NCBI GenBank assembly: GCA_910586305.1
Contig: CAJUGS010000014.1
Coordinates: forward strand, 1 to 64,000
Reading direction: 5' to 3'
DNA length: 64,000 nucleotides
Source of the DNA: an uncultured Duncaniella sp.
GTDB taxonomy: Bacteria > Bacteroidota > Bacteroidia > Bacteroidales > Muribaculaceae
Shown here: positions 62,427 to 64,000 of the stretch, one piece after another
Layout of the letters: every line of letters starts with the position of its first letter
Numbering within the stretch: position 1 is the first letter of the stretch
Translations under genes and position numbers: made by a program
The notes under the pieces: generated by a model
Told to the model about the DNA's origin: nothing
What the model saw: only the letters and a program-made list of their open reading frames with translations
Database searches by the model: none

Positions 62427-63839
62427 ATGACACCATGCATCATTGAGTTTGTTTCGCCCGTATTGCGGTATGGAAATGTCACTATCCGCTCGGTCGAGGG
62501 TTGCGGCATAGTGGAAGGTGTGACGGTTGTGGCCGGCCCCAACGGTGCCGGAAAAACCACGCTCGGCACTATCATTGAGAAAGGCCGGTATGCGTTTGGC
62601 AACCGTCTGCGTTTCAGTCGCGATGGAATGACGGTGAAGATGCTTAAATTTACGGATATACATTCTTTCACGGGTGTGGATGTCTTGAGGTTCGACCAGC
62701 GGTTGGAGTCATCGGAAAACGAGTTTGTCCCCACTGTGGGCGAGATTATGGGCTCAAGGCTTGACGATAAGCGCTGGGATGAGCTATGTGGCGCGCTGGC
62801 TCTGGATGACGTGGCCGGGAAAAAGATCAATTTCCTGTCGAGCGGGGAGTTGCGCAAGCTGCTGGTGATAAATGCGCTTATGTCGTCGCCCGACATTCTT
62901 GTGCTCGACAATCCATATATAGGTCTTGACGCGCCGTCGCGTGGCGAGCTTGACCTGGCACTGCAGCGTCTCAAGGCCGGCGGAATGTCGATAGTGATGT
63001 TGCTGTGTGACAATGCGGAGATACCGTCATATGCGGATTCGGTGATATCTCTGACTGATTGCGCCGTTGTCGGACAAATATTCGGCCGTGAGGCTGTCTC
63101 GAAACTCAGCGAGGAGACGTGCCGGTGGCCGGGAGAGATTCCTGAGCTTCCCGTGGCCGTGGCCGAGATTCCTCACCACGAGGTGGCTTTCTCTATTTCG
63201 CAGGGGGTACTCCGATATGGTGACCGCACTGTGTTGAGTGGATTCGACTGGGTGGTGAGACGTGGCGAACGCTGGATGCTCACCGGCCCTAACGGAAGTG
63301 GAAAATCACTACTGCTAAGTATAGTGTGTGGCGATAATCCACAGGCGTTTTCCAACTGTGTGCATATTTTCGACCGTAGGCGCGGTAGCGGGGAGACTCT
63401 CTGGGACATAAAGGACAATATAGGCTATGTATGCCCCGAGATGCAGCTCTATTTCACGTCGCCTCTCACTGTCGAGGGGATTATCGTGGAGGGTATGCGT
63501 CCGATTTTAAAACGATATGGCCGTCCTACGGAGGCGGAACTGTCGGTGGCCGGACAATGGATGAAGCTGCTTGAAATCGACCATCTTGCCGGACGACGTT
63601 TCAGAGACCTATCGTCGGGCGAACAGCGCATGGTGCTTCTTGCCAGGGCGTTTGTGAGGCAGCCTGCACTCTTGGTGCTCGATGAGCCTTTTCAAGGTCT
63701 GGATGCCCACCGCAAGGAGCTTCTTCGAAGAGTGATCGACACTCTTCTCGACAATAGAGGAACGACACTTATATTTGTCACTCACTATCCCGACGAGCTT
63801 CCGCGCTCGGTAGACAAAGTGAAGAATATCCGTGGATGA
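62427..63839 (+). CDS. Twin-cassette ABC ATPase (ModF/PhrA-like), first cassette degenerate
   Basis: A 470-residue cytosolic protein with two ABC cassettes and no membrane domain. Cassette 1 has Walker A GPNGAGKTT (37-45) and signature LSSGE (137-141), but Walker B reads ILVLDN with Asn162 in place of the catalytic Glu, and no switch His is present (MLLCDN). Cassette 2 is complete: GPNGSGKS (287-294), LSSGEQ (396-401), LLVLDEP (Glu420) and switch His453 in IFVTHYPDE. This asymmetry implies that only the composite site using cassette 2's Walker B hydrolyses ATP. The layout resembles E. coli ModF. The partner is unknown and no permease is adjacent. Confidence 0.85.
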   Translation: MTPCIIEFVSPVLRYGNVTIRSVEGCGIVEGVTVVAGPNGAGKTTLGTIIEKGRYAFGNRLRFSRDGMTVKMLKFTDIHSFTGVDVLRFDQRLESSENEFVPTVGEIMGSRLDDKRWDELCGALALDDVAGKKINFLSSGELRKLLVINALMSSPDILVLDNPYIGLDAPSRGELDLALQRLKAGGMSIVMLLCDNAEIPSYADSVISLTDCAVVGQIFGREAVSKLSEETCRWPGEIPELPVAVAEIPHHEVAFSISQGVLRYGDRTVLSGFDWVVRRGERWMLTGPNGSGKSLLLSIVCGDNPQAFSNCVHIFDRRRGSGETLWDIKDNIGYVCPEMQLYFTSPLTVEGIIVEGMRPILKRYGRPTEAELSVAGQWMKLLEIDHLAGRRFRDLSSGEQRMVLLARAFVRQPALLVLDEPFQGLDAHRKELLRRVIDTLLDNRGTTLIFVTHYPDELPRSVDKVKNIRG

Positions 63840-63945
63840 GAGCCAAAAGTGTGTTATGGAAGTATGTTTTTGAACATATCGGGAGTGTCTGTTGTTTAGT
63901 GTTGTAAAAGCTAATGTCTAATCCCTCACTAAACTGTTTACGACA

Positions 63946-64000
63946 ATGAAAACCAAAGAACTTCTCCATCGACTCGGCGATCTTTATCGCGAGTCGGCAC
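63946..64000 (+). CDS. Partial gene running off the right edge
   Basis: An ATG at 63946 opens a frame of 18 codons (MKTKELLHRLGDLYRESA) that continues past the window. The preceding 106 bp after the ABC gene are AT-rich and contain no clear promoter box. The amphipathic, charged start suggests a cytosolic protein. The product cannot be named from this much. Confidence 0.5.
   Translation, partial: MKTKELLHRLGDLYRESA

Noticed and set aside
1..64000. CRISPR arrays, tRNA and rRNA genes
   Set aside because: I looked for regular short repeats, cloverleaf-like segments with CCA ends and conserved rRNA stretches and saw none.

Overview
The window looks like chromosome of a gut Bacteroidales bacterium, most probably a Muribaculaceae-like lineage. 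The evidence is a SusC/SusD polysaccharide utilisation locus (PUL) with a hybrid two-component regulator, lipoproteins with acidic residues after the lipobox Cys, promoters of the Bacteroidota type (TTTG, about 19-21 bp, TAnnTTTG), a purH-mreBCD-mrdA-rodA cluster, Ddh (diaminopimelate dehydrogenase) and short secreted proteins, one with a type IX-like C-terminus. No rRNA, tRNA or CRISPR array was seen.

Layout. Positions 1-3000 are an insertion-sequence graveyard: a frameshifted IS4-type transposase, an IS630-type remnant and two IS66 pieces joined head to head. Positions 3018-21842 are a complete PUL on the + strand: HTCS regulator, GH43-CBM6, SusC, SusD, a surface glycan-binding protein, BACON-GH5, two more GH43 enzymes and a DUF5060/DUF5605 putative glycosidase. 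The gene set suggests an arabinose-decorated hemicellulose, but the exact glycan is not settled. A 159-bp MITE-like element with 22-bp perfect terminal inverted repeats follows the PUL. Third-codon-position composition changes abruptly inside the first and last PUL genes, as if a 17-kb block had been exchanged by recombination.

Positions 22067-32402 hold a coupled pair of small secreted proteins (-), an NhaC-type antiporter (+) and the purH-mreB-mreC-mreD-mrdA-rodA cluster (-), which joins purine synthesis to cell-wall elongation. Positions 32695-39284 are a complete trpBEGDCFA operon. It is preceded by a promoter, a 21-codon leader peptide with a tandem Trp pair, and a terminator whose 5' arm can pair with the end of the leader-peptide coding sequence: a readable ribosome-stalling attenuator. 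A GH28 pectinase follows, then a convergent purF-type gene whose product has no N-terminal catalytic Cys.

Positions 42415-50453 (-) are the most unusual part: a tight three-gene operon encoding a membrane-anchored von Willebrand A protein, a 927-residue FtsZ/tubulin-superfamily protein and an 1113-residue protein with an intact papain-like protease domain and a membrane hairpin. I know of no characterised system with this composition. It is divergent from pta-ackA, with back-to-back promoters. The rest is core metabolism and transport: ddh, an alanine/sodium symporter, a TPM-domain membrane protein, dGTPase, trkA-trkH, class II fructose-bisphosphate aldolase, a twin-cassette ABC ATPase with a degenerate first cassette, and the first 18 codons of a gene that runs off the right edge.
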